Source: JACKBC01 sp041391125 (GTDB lineage Bacteria > Chloroflexota > Anaerolineae > Caldilineales > Caldilineaceae). Taken from it: a DNA stretch of 64,000 nt. Location: NCBI GenBank assembly GCA_041391125.1, contig JAWKON010000042.1, forward strand, positions 11,731 through 75,730. The letters are read 5' to 3'. The notes beneath the pieces are model-generated. The model worked only from the letters and a program-made list of their open reading frames with translations, ran no database searches and was not told the DNA's origin. Both the position numbers and the translations under genes were made by a program. This document shows, one piece after another, positions 45,102-53,830 of this stretch (within the stretch, counting starts at the first letter, position 1; each line of letters starts with the position of its first letter).

Positions 45102-45935
45102 ATGTTTCGCAAACAACGGGGCGCCAGCCTGCTGCCCAATTACTTAATCCTGCTGCTGCTGACGGCGTTCGCCATCGGGCCGCTAATGGTGCTGGGCTTC
45201 AATTCGGTCAAGGATCGCACCGAAATTGCCGCCAATCCGCTGGGGCCGCCCAGCGAAATCCATTTGGAGAATTTCAGCAACGCCTGGCGCGAAGGCAAGT
45301 TTGCCACCACAGTGACCAACAGCGCAATTCTGGTCATCTCCACCGTGATCGCCGAGCTGATCTTTGCTGGCATGGCGGCCTACAGCCTGGCCCGGCTCAA
45401 TCCGCCGGGCGAGAATGTTTTTATGCTTTACATGCTGGTCGGCTCCACGCTGCCGGTCTGGCTCTTTCTGGTGCCGCTCTTTTCGCTGTGGCGCATGTTG
45501 GGGCTGATCAACAGCCTCTTTGGGCTGATCCTGCTCTATACGGCCTTCAATTCGCCCTTCTCCATTTTTCTGCTGCGCTCGTTTATGATACAGGTGCCGC
45601 GCGATTTTGATGACGCCGCCCGCGTCGACGGCGCCAATACGTTTCAGGTCTTTACGCGCGTGCTGCTGCCGCTGACCTGGCCCGGCTTTCTCACCGTGGG
45701 CCTGATTGTGGGGCTGGGCGTGTGGAGCGAATTCCAGATTGCGCTCATCTTTGTCTCCAAGCCGGAACTCTTCCCGGTCACCACCAGCTACTACAACTTT
45801 ACCGAACGCTTTGGCCGCGACTGGTCGCTCACCAGCGCCGCCGCCGTCATTATGATCGCGCCCATTCTGGTGCTCTTTTTGGGTCTGCAGCGGCGGTTTA
45901 TTGATGGGCTGACGCAAGGCGGGTTGAAAGCGTGA
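45102..45935 (+). CDS. ABC transporter permease (MalG type)
   Basis: A 277-residue permease. Membrane segments include YLILLLLTAFAIGPLMVLGF, AILVISTVIAELIFAGMAAY, FMLYMLVGSTLPVWLFLVPL, FGLILLYTAFNSPFSIFLLR and a last one AAVIMIAPILVLFLGLQRRF. The EAA loop is VPRDFDDAARVDGANTFQVF. The end QRRFIDGLTQGGLKA is the usual MalG-type C-terminus (G-x-xxGGxK). It forms the translocation pore with the preceding permease. Confidence 0.95.
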   Translation: MFRKQRGASLLPNYLILLLLTAFAIGPLMVLGFNSVKDRTEIAANPLGPPSEIHLENFSNAWREGKFATTVTNSAILVISTVIAELIFAGMAAYSLARLNPPGENVFMLYMLVGSTLPVWLFLVPLFSLWRMLGLINSLFGLILLYTAFNSPFSIFLLRSFMIQVPRDFDDAARVDGANTFQVFTRVLLPLTWPGFLTVGLIVGLGVWSEFQIALIFVSKPELFPVTTSYYNFTERFGRDWSLTSAAAVIMIAPILVLFLGLQRRFIDGLTQGGLKA

Positions 45936-45936
45936 T

Positions 45937-46100
45937 TTACGATCTCAGATTTACGATTTACGAAGGCGTCGCTTGTAACCCACGGGGAAAGTGTGCGTTG
46001 CACCGCCTCGGATCATTTAATACTATGTGACAGCGTGGCAGGCGGTGCGATGCACACGGCTTAAACCATTTACGATTTCAGATGTACGATTTACGAAGGT
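45937..46100. repeat. Hairpin bracketed by ATTTACGATTTACGAAGG direct repeats
   Basis: CTCAGATTTACGATTTACGA (45945-45964) and TTCAGATGTACGATTTACGA (about 46076-46095) are direct repeats. Between them GTGTGCGTTGCACCGCCT (about 45990-46007) pairs with AGGCGGTGCGATGCACAC (about 46039-46056). Related GTGCGTTGCAC words occur in the 49-bp tandem repeat. Confidence 0.8.
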
Positions 46101-46127
46101 GGCTGATAGTTCCAGAATGAACGCGCG

Positions 46128-46535
46128 ATGATTGAGATTGCATTGTATAGCGAACGCCCTATCCCTGCACAGGCCGTGCGGCAGCTTTATGATGCTGTAG
46201 ATTGGTGGCCGGATCGCGCTATCGAACAGATCGAAGCGGTTTTGGAACAGGATGTGGCCGTCGGGGCCTGGGATGGAGAGCGATTGGTGGGGTTTGCGCG
46301 GGCGCTATCCGATGGCCATTTTCACGCCTACGTCGAAGACGTGATGGTGCATCCCGATTATCGACGGCGCGGCATCGCAGATCGCATGTTGCAGCGGCTG
46401 CTGGAGGCGCTGGCGCATATTGATACGATTTCACTTTTCTGTAAGAACGACTTAATTCCTCTATATGAGCGGCGCGGTTTTGTGGCTTTCGAAAAGCAGA
46501 AAGTGCTGCACTGCCATTTCCATTCTGGAGCGTAG
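46128..46535 (+). CDS. GNAT family N-acetyltransferase
   Basis: A 135-residue acetyltransferase of the GNAT fold (PF00583). AVGAWDGERLVGFARALSDG and AYVEDVMVHPDYRRRGIADR are strands 2-4; DYRRRGIADRML is the acetyl-CoA pyrophosphate loop (Q/R-x-x-G-x-G/A). The C-terminal ISLFCKNDLIPLYERRGFVA is the last helix-strand. Substrate unknown; no ribosome binding site stands out at the ATG. It is flanked by repeat-rich gaps and seems to be a single gene. Confidence 0.9.
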   Translation: MIEIALYSERPIPAQAVRQLYDAVDWWPDRAIEQIEAVLEQDVAVGAWDGERLVGFARALSDGHFHAYVEDVMVHPDYRRRGIADRMLQRLLEALAHIDTISLFCKNDLIPLYERRGFVAFEKQKVLHCHFHSGA

Positions 46536-46595
46536 AGCGAAATCATAGTGAATCAAACGATCACAAAAATCAAAGTAGAGACATACGACGGGGAA

Positions 46596-47856
46596 TCATG
46601 GCGTAACCAAAAGACGCGCTACGGGCACAGCCCAAATATTGGGAGCAAGCTGCTCCAGCGTTGGGCCATTGTAAACCACAATGCCGCCGCGCCACTGACT
46701 GCCGAGAGCTTCGCCCACCGTTTTTAGACTCCGCCAGTCCGCCGAAGCCAGCCGCAATGACGATTTTATCTCCATGCCCCAGATTCCGTGCGGGGTTGTC
46801 GCCAACAGGTCAACTTCCAGCCCGGAGTGTGTACGATAAAAGGCCAGATCCACATCCAATTCATTGGTTTTGATCCATTTATGCACTTCCGTCACCACCA
46901 ATGTTTCAAAGAGCGCGCCTGTGGCCGGACCCCGATAGCGGGTCAGTTGGCGGTAGAGCCCCATATCGCCCCAATAAATTTTGGGCGATTTGATCAGCGC
47001 GCTGGTCATATTGGTAGAATATGGCGGCAAGAGAAATGCCTGATAGGAGAGCCGCAGATACTCAAGATAGCGCCGGCTGGTAGTGGCGCTTAGACCAGCG
47101 TCACGCGCCAGTTGCGAATAGGAAAGGAGTTGGCCCGTGCGCAACGCCAGAGACGCTGAATTTGGCGAAACGGCATCAGATCATTCAGGCGCGCCAAATC
47201 GGTCAAATCTCGTTCCAGATAGGCGGTGTCATAAGATTGCAACCATTTGCGACGTTCCGCATCAGGCAGCGGCAAAAGGGCCGGCATACCGCCCCATTCC
47301 AACAGATGCTCAATCGCTTGAGCGCCCACGTTGGCCGCTTCTCCTACCAGAATATTGGGGCGGTCGCCAACAGTTCATCCGCATTGCCGGGTTCATTGAG
47401 CAGGCGGTCCAACAGCGGTCTTTGCGGTTCAGCATCAGCGGGGCAAACAAGTTCACATGCCATCAGCGGCCAAAGTTCATAGATAAAGGCGCGCCCAGCC
47501 AGCGTCTCGCGCACCTTTTGCAGCATTAATATCTGGGATGAACCGAGCAAAACGGTGGACTGAATTTGACCGGCATCAAAAGCGTACTTCACTTTATCAA
47601 AAACGCCCGGCTCTTTTTGCGCTTCATCCAAAATGGCGGGGCCAACCGCCTCCGCCCACATATCGGTGCGGACGGCGCGCACAGCCTCGCGCTGCTCAAT
47701 GGCATCCAGATTGATATAATTGAGGTCGGCGTAAAGCCCTCTGGCCAGCGTCGTCTTTCCCGTCTGACGGGCGCCGGTTATGACGACGAGATGTTGCGCA
47801 GAATAGGCGGTTAATGGCTGACTCAAGTAGCGAAACCTCGGCATTTCTGTTCTCAT
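46596..47856 (-). pseudogene. AAA_14/DUF4143 ATPase, frameshifted twice
   Basis: From ATG 47856: MRTEMPRFRYL, then HLVVITGARQTGKTTLARGL (Walker A), VGPAILDEAQKEPGVFDKVK (Walker B, LDEAQ) and TVLLGSSQILMLQKVRETLA, the AAA_14 domain (PF13173). A frame change near 47340 leads to IEHLLEWGGMPALLPLPDAE and YLERDLTDLARLNDLMPFRQ, and another near 47130 to the DUF4143 domain (PF13635): LARDAGLSATTSRRYLEYLR, KIYWGDMGLYRQLTR, VVTEVHKWIK, and FYRTHSGLEVDLLATTPHGI plus MEIKSS, a PD-(D/E)XK-like pattern. The family is widespread and of unknown role. A promoter directly at the start suggests a leaderless mRNA. Confidence 0.88.
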
Positions 47857-47859
47857 AAT

Positions 47860-47893
47860 GGTCAATTATACCCTAAAATTGACCACCAAGCAA
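47860..47893 (-). promoter_or_regulatory. Promoter with inverted-repeat operator for the AAA_14 gene
   Basis: On the minus strand TTGCTT (47893-47888), 17-base spacer, TATAAT (47870-47865), eight bases before ATG 47856, so the transcript would start at or next to the start codon. GGTCAATT (47860-47867) and AATTGACC (47877-47884) form a perfect eight-base inverted repeat around the -10, a likely repressor site, possibly autoregulatory (inference). Confidence 0.6.
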
Positions 47894-47916
47894 ACAAATT
47901 AATAGGAATTCTAACC

Positions 47917-50072
47917 ATGACCCTACCACACGACTACACCGAACGCGTCTACGCCGGCGTCCTCGGCAAAATCATCGGCGTCTACCTGGGCCGCCCATTT
48001 GAGGGCTGGAGCTATGAGCGCATCATGGCCGAGCTGGGCGAGATCAACTATTACGTGCACGAGCGGCTGGACGTGCCGCTGGTGGTGACCGATGACGACA
48101 TCTCCGGCACCTTCACCTTTCTGCGCGCCTGCCCGATTATGGCAACAGCCTGGCGCTGACCCCCGCCCAAATTGGCCAGACCTGGCTCAACTATCTGATC
48201 GAAAAGCGCACCATTCTCTGGTGGGGCGGCATGGGCAACTCGACCGAACACACCGCCTACATGCGGCTCAAGCACGGCATCCAAGCGCCGGAGAGCGGCT
48301 CGATAGCGCTCAACGGCAAAGTGGTGGCCGAGCAGATCGGCTCGCAGATCTTTATCGACGGCTGGGCGATGGTCTCACCGGGCGACCCGGAGCGAGCCGC
48401 CGACCTGGCGCGACGGGCAGCCAGCGTCAGCCACGACGGCGAGGCGATCTACGGTGCGCAGGTCATCGCGGCCATGGAAGCCCAAGCCTTTGTCGAGTCG
48501 GACATCAATAAACTCATCGACACGGCGGTGCGCTTTATCCCCAAAGATTCGATCATCTACCGGCTGATCAGCGATATTCGGGATTGGCACGCCGAGGTCC
48601 CGCATGATTGGCGGAAGACGCGCGCAGCGATTGCTGCGTACTATGGCTACGACAAATATGGCGGCAACTGCCACATGGTGCCCAACCACGCGCTGATCAT
48701 CCACGCCCTGCTGCACGGCGAGGATGACTTCCAGAAATCGCTCATGATCGTCAACACCTGCGGCTGGGACACCGACTGCAATTCGGGCAACGTGGGCTGT
48801 CTGCTGGGCATCAAAAACGGCCTCGCCGCCATTGACCAGAGCGGGCCGGACTGGCGCGGCCCGGTGGCCGACCGCATGTATCTGCCCACGGCGGACGGCG
48901 GCCGCGCCATCTCTGACGCCGTCACCGAAACGCTGCACGTGGTCAACATTGGGCGCGCCTTGGCCGGCGCCGAAGCGCTGGCGCCAAAAAACGGCGCCCA
49001 ATTTCACTTTGAATTGCCGGGTGCGGTACAGGGCTTTATGCCCGAGGAGAGCATCGAGGCCAAAGGCGTGGCCACGGTGGAAAACGTAACCGGCCACAGC
49101 CGCCTGGGGTCGCGCAGCCTGGCCATCCGCTATCATGGTGTGGCCACCGGGCGTAGTGCCCGCGTCGCCACGCCCACTTTTACGCCGTCGCGCGCCGTGG
49201 CCGACTATTTCAGCCGCCGCGGCTATGCGCTGCTGGCCTCGCCGCGGCTCTATCCCGGCCAAACCGTACGCGCCGCGGTCAGCGCCGATGCACTCAATCA
49301 GCAACCGGTGCAGTGCTGCCTCTACGCCCGCGTCTACGGTCCAGCCGATGCGCTGGAAATTGTGCGCGGCCCACAAGTTGAACTTAAGCCCGGCGCCGAA
49401 CACGAATTCACCTGGACGCTGGCCGATACGGGCGGCGCGCCCATTGCCGAAGTGGGCGTGGAGGTGAGCAGCGCCACCCGCGCCGATGGCGTCGTCTATC
49501 TCGACTATCTGACCTGGGACGGCGCGCCCAATGTCACCCTGCGCAAGCCCGATTATGACGTGGGCTTCCAGCGCTTTGGCGGCGGGCCAACCAGCGATAT
49601 GTGGCGTATGGCCTGGGTCAATGGCGTGGACCAGTATGACTGGTGGTGGCCCGAGGCGTACCGGCTGGTGCAGAACGAGGGGCGCGGTCTGCTCATGCAA
49701 GGCACGCGCCAATGGACCGATTACACGGCGCGCGCCCAGATCACGCCGCACCTGGCCAAAGCCGCCGGGCTGGCCGCCCGCGTCCAGGGCATGCGGCGCT
49801 ACTATGCCCTGCTGCTCTGCGCCGACCAAAAAGTGCGGCTGATCAAGGCGCTGGATGGCGACACCGTGCTGGCCGAGCAGGATTTCCCCTGGCGGTTGGG
49901 CGATGCGTACGAGCTGAGTTTGCAGGTGGCGGGGACCACAATCCGCGCCGGTGTGGATGGGCGCGAGCTGTTTGTGGTGGAAGATGCTGACGGTGCGCTG
50001 GAAAGTGGTGGCGTGGCGCTGGTGATTGAGGAGGGGCGCGTGGCGTGTGAGGCGGTGGTGGTGGCGGGATGA
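47917..50072 (+). pseudogene. ADP-ribosylglycohydrolase family protein with long C-terminal region, one frameshift
   Basis: ATG 47917 (after AGGAATTC) gives YTERVYAGVLGKIIGVYLGR then VPLVVTDDDISGTFTFLRAC, the first metal-binding motif (DDD) of ADP-ribosylglycohydrolases (PF03747). A frame change near 48145 crosses LALTPAQIGQTWLNYLIEKR; from 48180 the frame is intact: WWGGMGNSTEHTAYMRLKHG, DGWAMVSPGDPERAADLARR, AIYGAQVIAAMEAQAFVESD and IVNTCGWDTDCNSGNVGCLL, the second metal motif. After residue about 350 there are roughly 370 more residues rich in beta strands that I do not recognise, probably carbohydrate-binding-like. About 718 codons total. It would cleave an ADP-ribosyl or related N-glycosidic bond. 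Confidence 0.85.
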
Positions 50073-50080
50073 GAGAGCAG

Positions 50081-50321
50081 CGGTAAATTCAATCGTCCCC
50101 CATTTGTATCTGGCGGCCCAACAGGAGAGCGAACGGCAGTTGAGCAGCCCTCGGCAGTTTGAGTCCTTGGGAGCGCAGCGGCAGTATCGAAACCAGAGTG
50201 AGCGGGTTTGACCCGTTTGGTCTCGATACGCTGCAAACGGCCGCAGCTACTCGACCGGCACTCGTCTGCACGGTCCGCCAGTCCTTCGCTTGATACATAT
50301 GGCGGTAAATTCAGCCGTCCC
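50081..50321. mobile_element. MITE-like GATACG element with terminal inverted repeats and flanking direct repeats
   Basis: CCATTTGTATC (50100-50110) and GATACATATGG (50292-50302) are terminal inverted repeats matching 10 of 11. Inside are the GATACG arms (GGCAGTTGAGCAGCC, GGCAGTATCGAAACC, GGTCTCGATACGCTGC, GCTACTCGACCGGC). Outside, CGGTAAATTCAATCGTCCC (50081-50099) and CGGTAAATTCAGCCGTCCC (50303-50321) are direct repeats, 17 of 19 identical, touching both ends. No coding sequence. Confidence 0.7.
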
Positions 50322-50344
50322 CTGAACGTCTAAACGCAGTTTTA

Positions 50345-50653
50345 GGGCATCCAGGGACGCGGCTTGACAAGCTTAGCCCTCGAGGATCATAAAAGACCCA
50401 ATCAGAGAATTGATTGGGGTCTTTTGCTGCATTCCTTATAGAGATCACCCTTAAACATGGCACAAATGCAGGTTGTTTTTATGCGAGCCATTTGTGCCAT
50501 GTTTATGGTTTGTCCATTAGTCGTACCAAATATACCACAACAAACAAGTTTGGGGGCATTCAAGGGGACGCGGGCTTCGACAAGCTTAGCCCTCGAGGAT
50601 CATAAAAGACCCCAATCAGAGAATTGAGTGGGGTCTTTTGCTGCATTCCTTAT
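50345..50653. repeat. Two direct repeats, each with a terminator hairpin, flanking a 16-bp inverted repeat
   Basis: Copies at 50345-50439 and 50554-50653 share GACAAGCTTAGCCCTCGAGG, ATCATAAAAGACCC, AATCAGAGAATTGA and GGGGTCTTTTGCTGCATTCC. Each has the stem AAAAGACCCCA/TGGGGTCTTTT, an intrinsic terminator active on both strands. Between them AAACATGGCACAAATG (50453-50468) pairs perfectly with CATTTGTGCCATGTTT (50489-50504). The second copy overlaps the stop codon of the decaheme cytochrome gene. Confidence 0.9.
50603..50640 (-). terminator. Intrinsic terminator of the decaheme cytochrome gene
   Basis: AAAAGACCCCAATCAGAG and TTGAGTGGGGTCTTTTG form a stem of 10-11 pairs with flanking A and T runs, ten bases past the TAA stop (50652-50650). 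Confidence 0.8.
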
Positions 50654-52936
50654 TTGCCGAAGATCGACATGATCTTCTCGATGACTGTGCTGAGCGTGCT
50701 GCCGGGATCTTCGCCCGCTTCGATCAGATAACCGCCTTGCTTGGTGTGTTGGTTAAAGGAGATCAGGTCGCCCGCTTTGTCCTCATTGATCAACTCGGCG
50801 CGGTGGCATCCACCACAGGCGCGCGAGGCGGGGCCGGTGACGTAACTCGGTATGTTGCCGATGTTGCGGTCCCAACCGTTGATCGGGTCGGTGGCCGAAA
50901 GCAGACCGGGCAGCGCCTTGAACTGATCCGGCACGTTGTAAGTACCCGTCACGTGGCAGGACTCACAATCTGTGCTGCCATGTTTGGGATAGGGGAACTC
51001 AATGTGATGCTGATAGTGCATGGCTTGCACCGGGTCGCTAAAGTCAATATCGCCAATATCGAAGGCCTGGAAGGAGTGAATCGCATGGATATAGGAATCG
51101 ATGGAGCGCGACTGCAATTCCAGATGCGAACCGCCGCTCTTGGTGATGTGGCACATTTTACAGACCACAATGTTGCCCCCGCGATCCGGTGAATGGAAGG
51201 TGGTGGCCAGCGCTTCATGGCAGTTGTTGCATCCATCCGCCACCTTGGCGACAGGCGTGTAAAAGTCATCGGCAAAGGCATTGGCGCCCAGGTCAAACGT
51301 CCGCGACGGCGCATTGAGCGCAACCTGGACGCCCCCCGATTTCTCCAGATCCGGCATGACGCCAATCTCCACTCTTTTGACGACGCCGGCCGACACCAAA
51401 CCAAACCAATTCGACAAATCGGCCGTCACTTCCCAACTGCCGTCGGCGGCCAATACGGTCGTAAAGCGCGGGTGCTCCGTACCCACCACATATTCCAGCG
51501 CTCTTTGATCGTTGTTGTCAATGGCGCCGTCGCCGTTATCATCGGTCAGGCGCTCATGGGGGCCAATGATGAAATTCTTCGTGTCGTACCCATACAGACC
51601 GACCATCAACGTGGGCGTAATATCCGCCACATCGAGCCCGGGGACATCCGGTGACTCGGCCGCGCTAAAGGTGACCGTGAGCATGGCGCCATCCAGAGAT
51701 GCGCTGTTGATGGTAACGGAAATGGCGTCGGAATACTTGAGCCCAGCAGTGGTGTAGATCACGTTGTTATAGCCGCTGTGAATTTCCCTAAAGCTTGGCC
51801 CCTCTTCGCCCTCACCATGACACCCCGTACAGGACTTGGTGTTTAGGTCCATGCCATCATGCTCCGACGACTTGGCCAGGAGGGTCTGCAAGGCGAGTTT
51901 GTTGGTGCCATGCCTCGGAACCGGTCACAGGATGGCAGCTTTTACAGGTTTCTACGGTAAAGTTCGCATCGGTCAGCCATCTTGTCCAGTTTGCCCTCGT
52001 GACAGGTCAGCACAGTTGCCATGATTGCGGATACGGGAACTCCATGGAGTGCGACATATGCACGTCGTTCATCAACCTTGTTTTATAGGCGTACTGGGTC
52101 TCCTGCTCGGGAGTCAATGTAACTTCCTTGGCCAGATACGAAGCTGCCAGCGCCGGGTCGTCGACCAAAAGCTGCCATTCCACATGGCCGCCTTCCCCAT
52201 TATCCAGATGGCAGCCCTTGCAGACATAAAAATCCGTGGTGGGATCGTGGTTGACCTCGCCATAGATGTACCTGTGCTTGAGAAAAGGTGAAGTATGACA
52301 CTTTTCACAGCCGGCCGCATTGGCGGCGGAAACAGATAATCCACCCCGGCGCCGGTTTGCAGCACTGGCAAAGGGATATTTCACTTCGCCGGCGCGCCGG
52401 CAGTTGACCGGACCGTCTCATCCGCACCGTACAACACGATGAGGCCCGCCATATTGGTGACATCCGGGGCCTCGCCGACCAGAGTGCTCGTACATCCGTC
52501 GGCGCCATCGCAGGTTGGGGATCGCCCAGCAGCGATAAGCGTTCACCGACCGGCTCAAACTGAATTTTTCACCGGTGTACGGTGTAAAGTAGATGCCCAG
52601 CGACTCCACTCGTCGGCATCAATCGGTGACAGTCATCTTTGGTGATTTCCGAACGTCACTGTGCTCGTATCGGGCACCGTAATGCATACGCCAAATCGGT
52701 GACCTGAATGACGCCATCCTGGATACACCATCATAAGACGCCTGATGTTTGGCACCGGCGTCTTTATGACAGTGGTGCACTGATCCTGGCTGCACATCCA
52801 CTGTGGCAACAGTCGTGAGAGTCGGGCGGGACGGCTGACAGCGGCGCCCGGCCACGCCCACGCAGCCCGCCAGCCCAACCATGACTATAAAGAAGACAAA
52901 AATAAGGGAGAGCCCCCCCACAAGTTTCGTTTGCAT
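50650..52936 (-). pseudogene. OmcA/MtrC-family decaheme c-type cytochrome lipoprotein, frameshifted in the N-terminal third
   Basis: AAGGAG nine bases before ATG 52936 begins MQTKLVGGLSLIFVFFIVMV then GLAGC, a lipoprotein signal. Ten CXXCH haem motifs can be placed in order: CTTCH, CEKCH, CKGCH, CADCH and CKSCH in frame-shifted N-terminal parts, then CTGCH, CNNCH, CKMCH, CESCH and CGGCH in the intact frame 51891-50650. Ten haems, the beta-rich segment IGVMPDLEKSGGVQVALNAP and the start near CTGCHGEGEEGPSFREIHSG match OmcA/MtrC surface cytochromes (TIGR03507), which pass electrons to minerals or other extracellular acceptors. About 762 codons. The region 51890-52620 has seven or more frame changes; restoring single bases restores CTTCH and CADCH, which points to sequence errors. 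Confidence 0.85.
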
Positions 52937-53248
52937 AAATATCTGCTCCTTGCTTCGTTACAGGGATTTACCGCATCGTCGCGTAAGGATTTGGATTGTA
53001 TGTCTCATTACATTAAATAGAAAACATCATAAGGCATTTTCCCTATCCAATACACCTGCCACTTGGCTAGTCATTACCTGCTACCTAATAAGTCTTTGGC
53101 GCTGGTCAGCGGCATTGATGGCGGCAAGCGGCCGGCCATATGAGTTCGAGGGCGATCCAAAGTGCGCCTGATCATAGCGTTGGAGGGTGGTGGGGCGTGG
53201 GGGATAGTGTGGGTGGGGGATGGATTGTAGGGGATGGTGGTGAGGGGA

Positions 53249-53488
53249 GTCATCGGGATTTTCCCACATATGGAGCAAGCTAAGGCATTTTGGCGCCTAA
53301 AACAGGGAGATGAACGGCGGTTGGGATAGGCTCCCGGCAGTTGGAGGCCGTATCGAAACCAAAGTGAGCGGGTCGACCCGTTTGGTCTCGATACGTGCGG
53401 AAACTGCCCCGCACTACTCGACCGGCACTCGCTTAAATGGTGCGCGCATTCCTTAGCTTGATACCTATGGGCGTCATTGATTTTCCCA
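53249..53488. mobile_element. Second MITE-like GATACG element with flanking direct repeats
   Basis: CATATGGAGCAAGCTAAGG (53267-53285 region) and CCTTAGCTTGATACCTATGG (53451-53470) are terminal inverted repeats sharing CAAGCTAAGG. Inside are AACGGCGGTTGGGATAGGC, GGCCGTATCGAAACC, GGTCTCGATACGTGC and CACTACTCGACCGGC. Outside, GTCATCGGGATTTTCCCA (53249-53266) and GTCATTGATTTTCCCA (53473-53488) are direct repeats differing by a two-base gap and one base. Confidence 0.65.
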
Positions 53489-53504
53489 AAAACGAAAAAA
53501 CCGC

Positions 53505-53533
53505 TTGACATATATGCAGCCAAATCGTACAAT
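53505..53533 (+). promoter_or_regulatory. Near-consensus sigma-70 promoter of the antitoxin/NACHT operon
   Basis: TTGACA (53505-53510), 17-base spacer, TACAAT (53528-53533): a perfect -35 and a five-of-six -10. It lies 42 bases before the antitoxin start and is the strongest promoter match I found in the window. Confidence 0.7.
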
Positions 53534-53575
53534 CTGGATGGTCCAACCTATTCCGTATAAATCAGGGAGACGAAG

Positions 53576-53819
53576 ATGTCCCAAACGTGGCGACCACGCG
53601 GAAGCGCAAAATCGGCTGAGCAAGCTCATTGACGCCGCCCTTGCGCATGGGCCGCAGATCATCACCAGGCACGGCAGCGCAGTTGCAGTTGTGTTGGCCT
53701 ATGATGAGTATCGAATGCTGACGGCATCGAAACAAAAGATGTCGGAATTTTTCCGGCAATCCCTGCTGGCAGAGGCAGAGATTGATTTGACACGCGATAA
53801 GAGTGAAAACTGTATATGA
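53576..53819 (+). pseudogene. Phd/YefM-family antitoxin-like protein, one frameshift
   Basis: GGGAGA precedes ATG 53576 (MSQTW). After one frame change near 53605 the protein reads EAQNRLSKLIDAALAHGPQI then ITRHGSAVAVVLAYDEYRML, the DNA-binding and dimer part of Phd/YefM antitoxins (PF02604). The C-terminal SEFFRQSLLAEAEIDLTRDK is the part that would hold a toxin. No RelE, PIN or Doc toxin gene follows; 11 bases later begins the STAND ATPase. It may be an autorepressor for that gene or an orphan antitoxin. About 81 codons, normal size. Confidence 0.75.
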
Positions 53820-53830
53820 AGGAAGACAGA

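Larger units (their letters stand above)
52937..53575. other. 639-base divergent gap: promoters and one GATACG element
   Basis: Holds the upstream region of the decaheme gene (its AAGGAG site lies at about 52946-52951 on minus), an unremarkable stretch with no convincing frame (53040-53240), the MITE-like element 53249-53488, and the promoter at 53505-53533. Confidence 0.7.

Noticed and set aside
50414..50605. Short open frame MGSFAAFLIEITLK between the terminator repeats
   Set aside because: It reads through a terminator stem and a perfect palindrome, and has no ribosome binding site; better explained as non-coding repeat.
53074..53532. Minus-strand frame MYDLAAYMSSGFF upstream of the antitoxin
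   Set aside because: It covers the MITE-like element and promoter, with proline-rich low-complexity translation; no family features.
53576..53830. Complete type II toxin-antitoxin pair
   Set aside because: Only the antitoxin-like gene is present; the 11-base gap before the NACHT gene leaves no room for a toxin.
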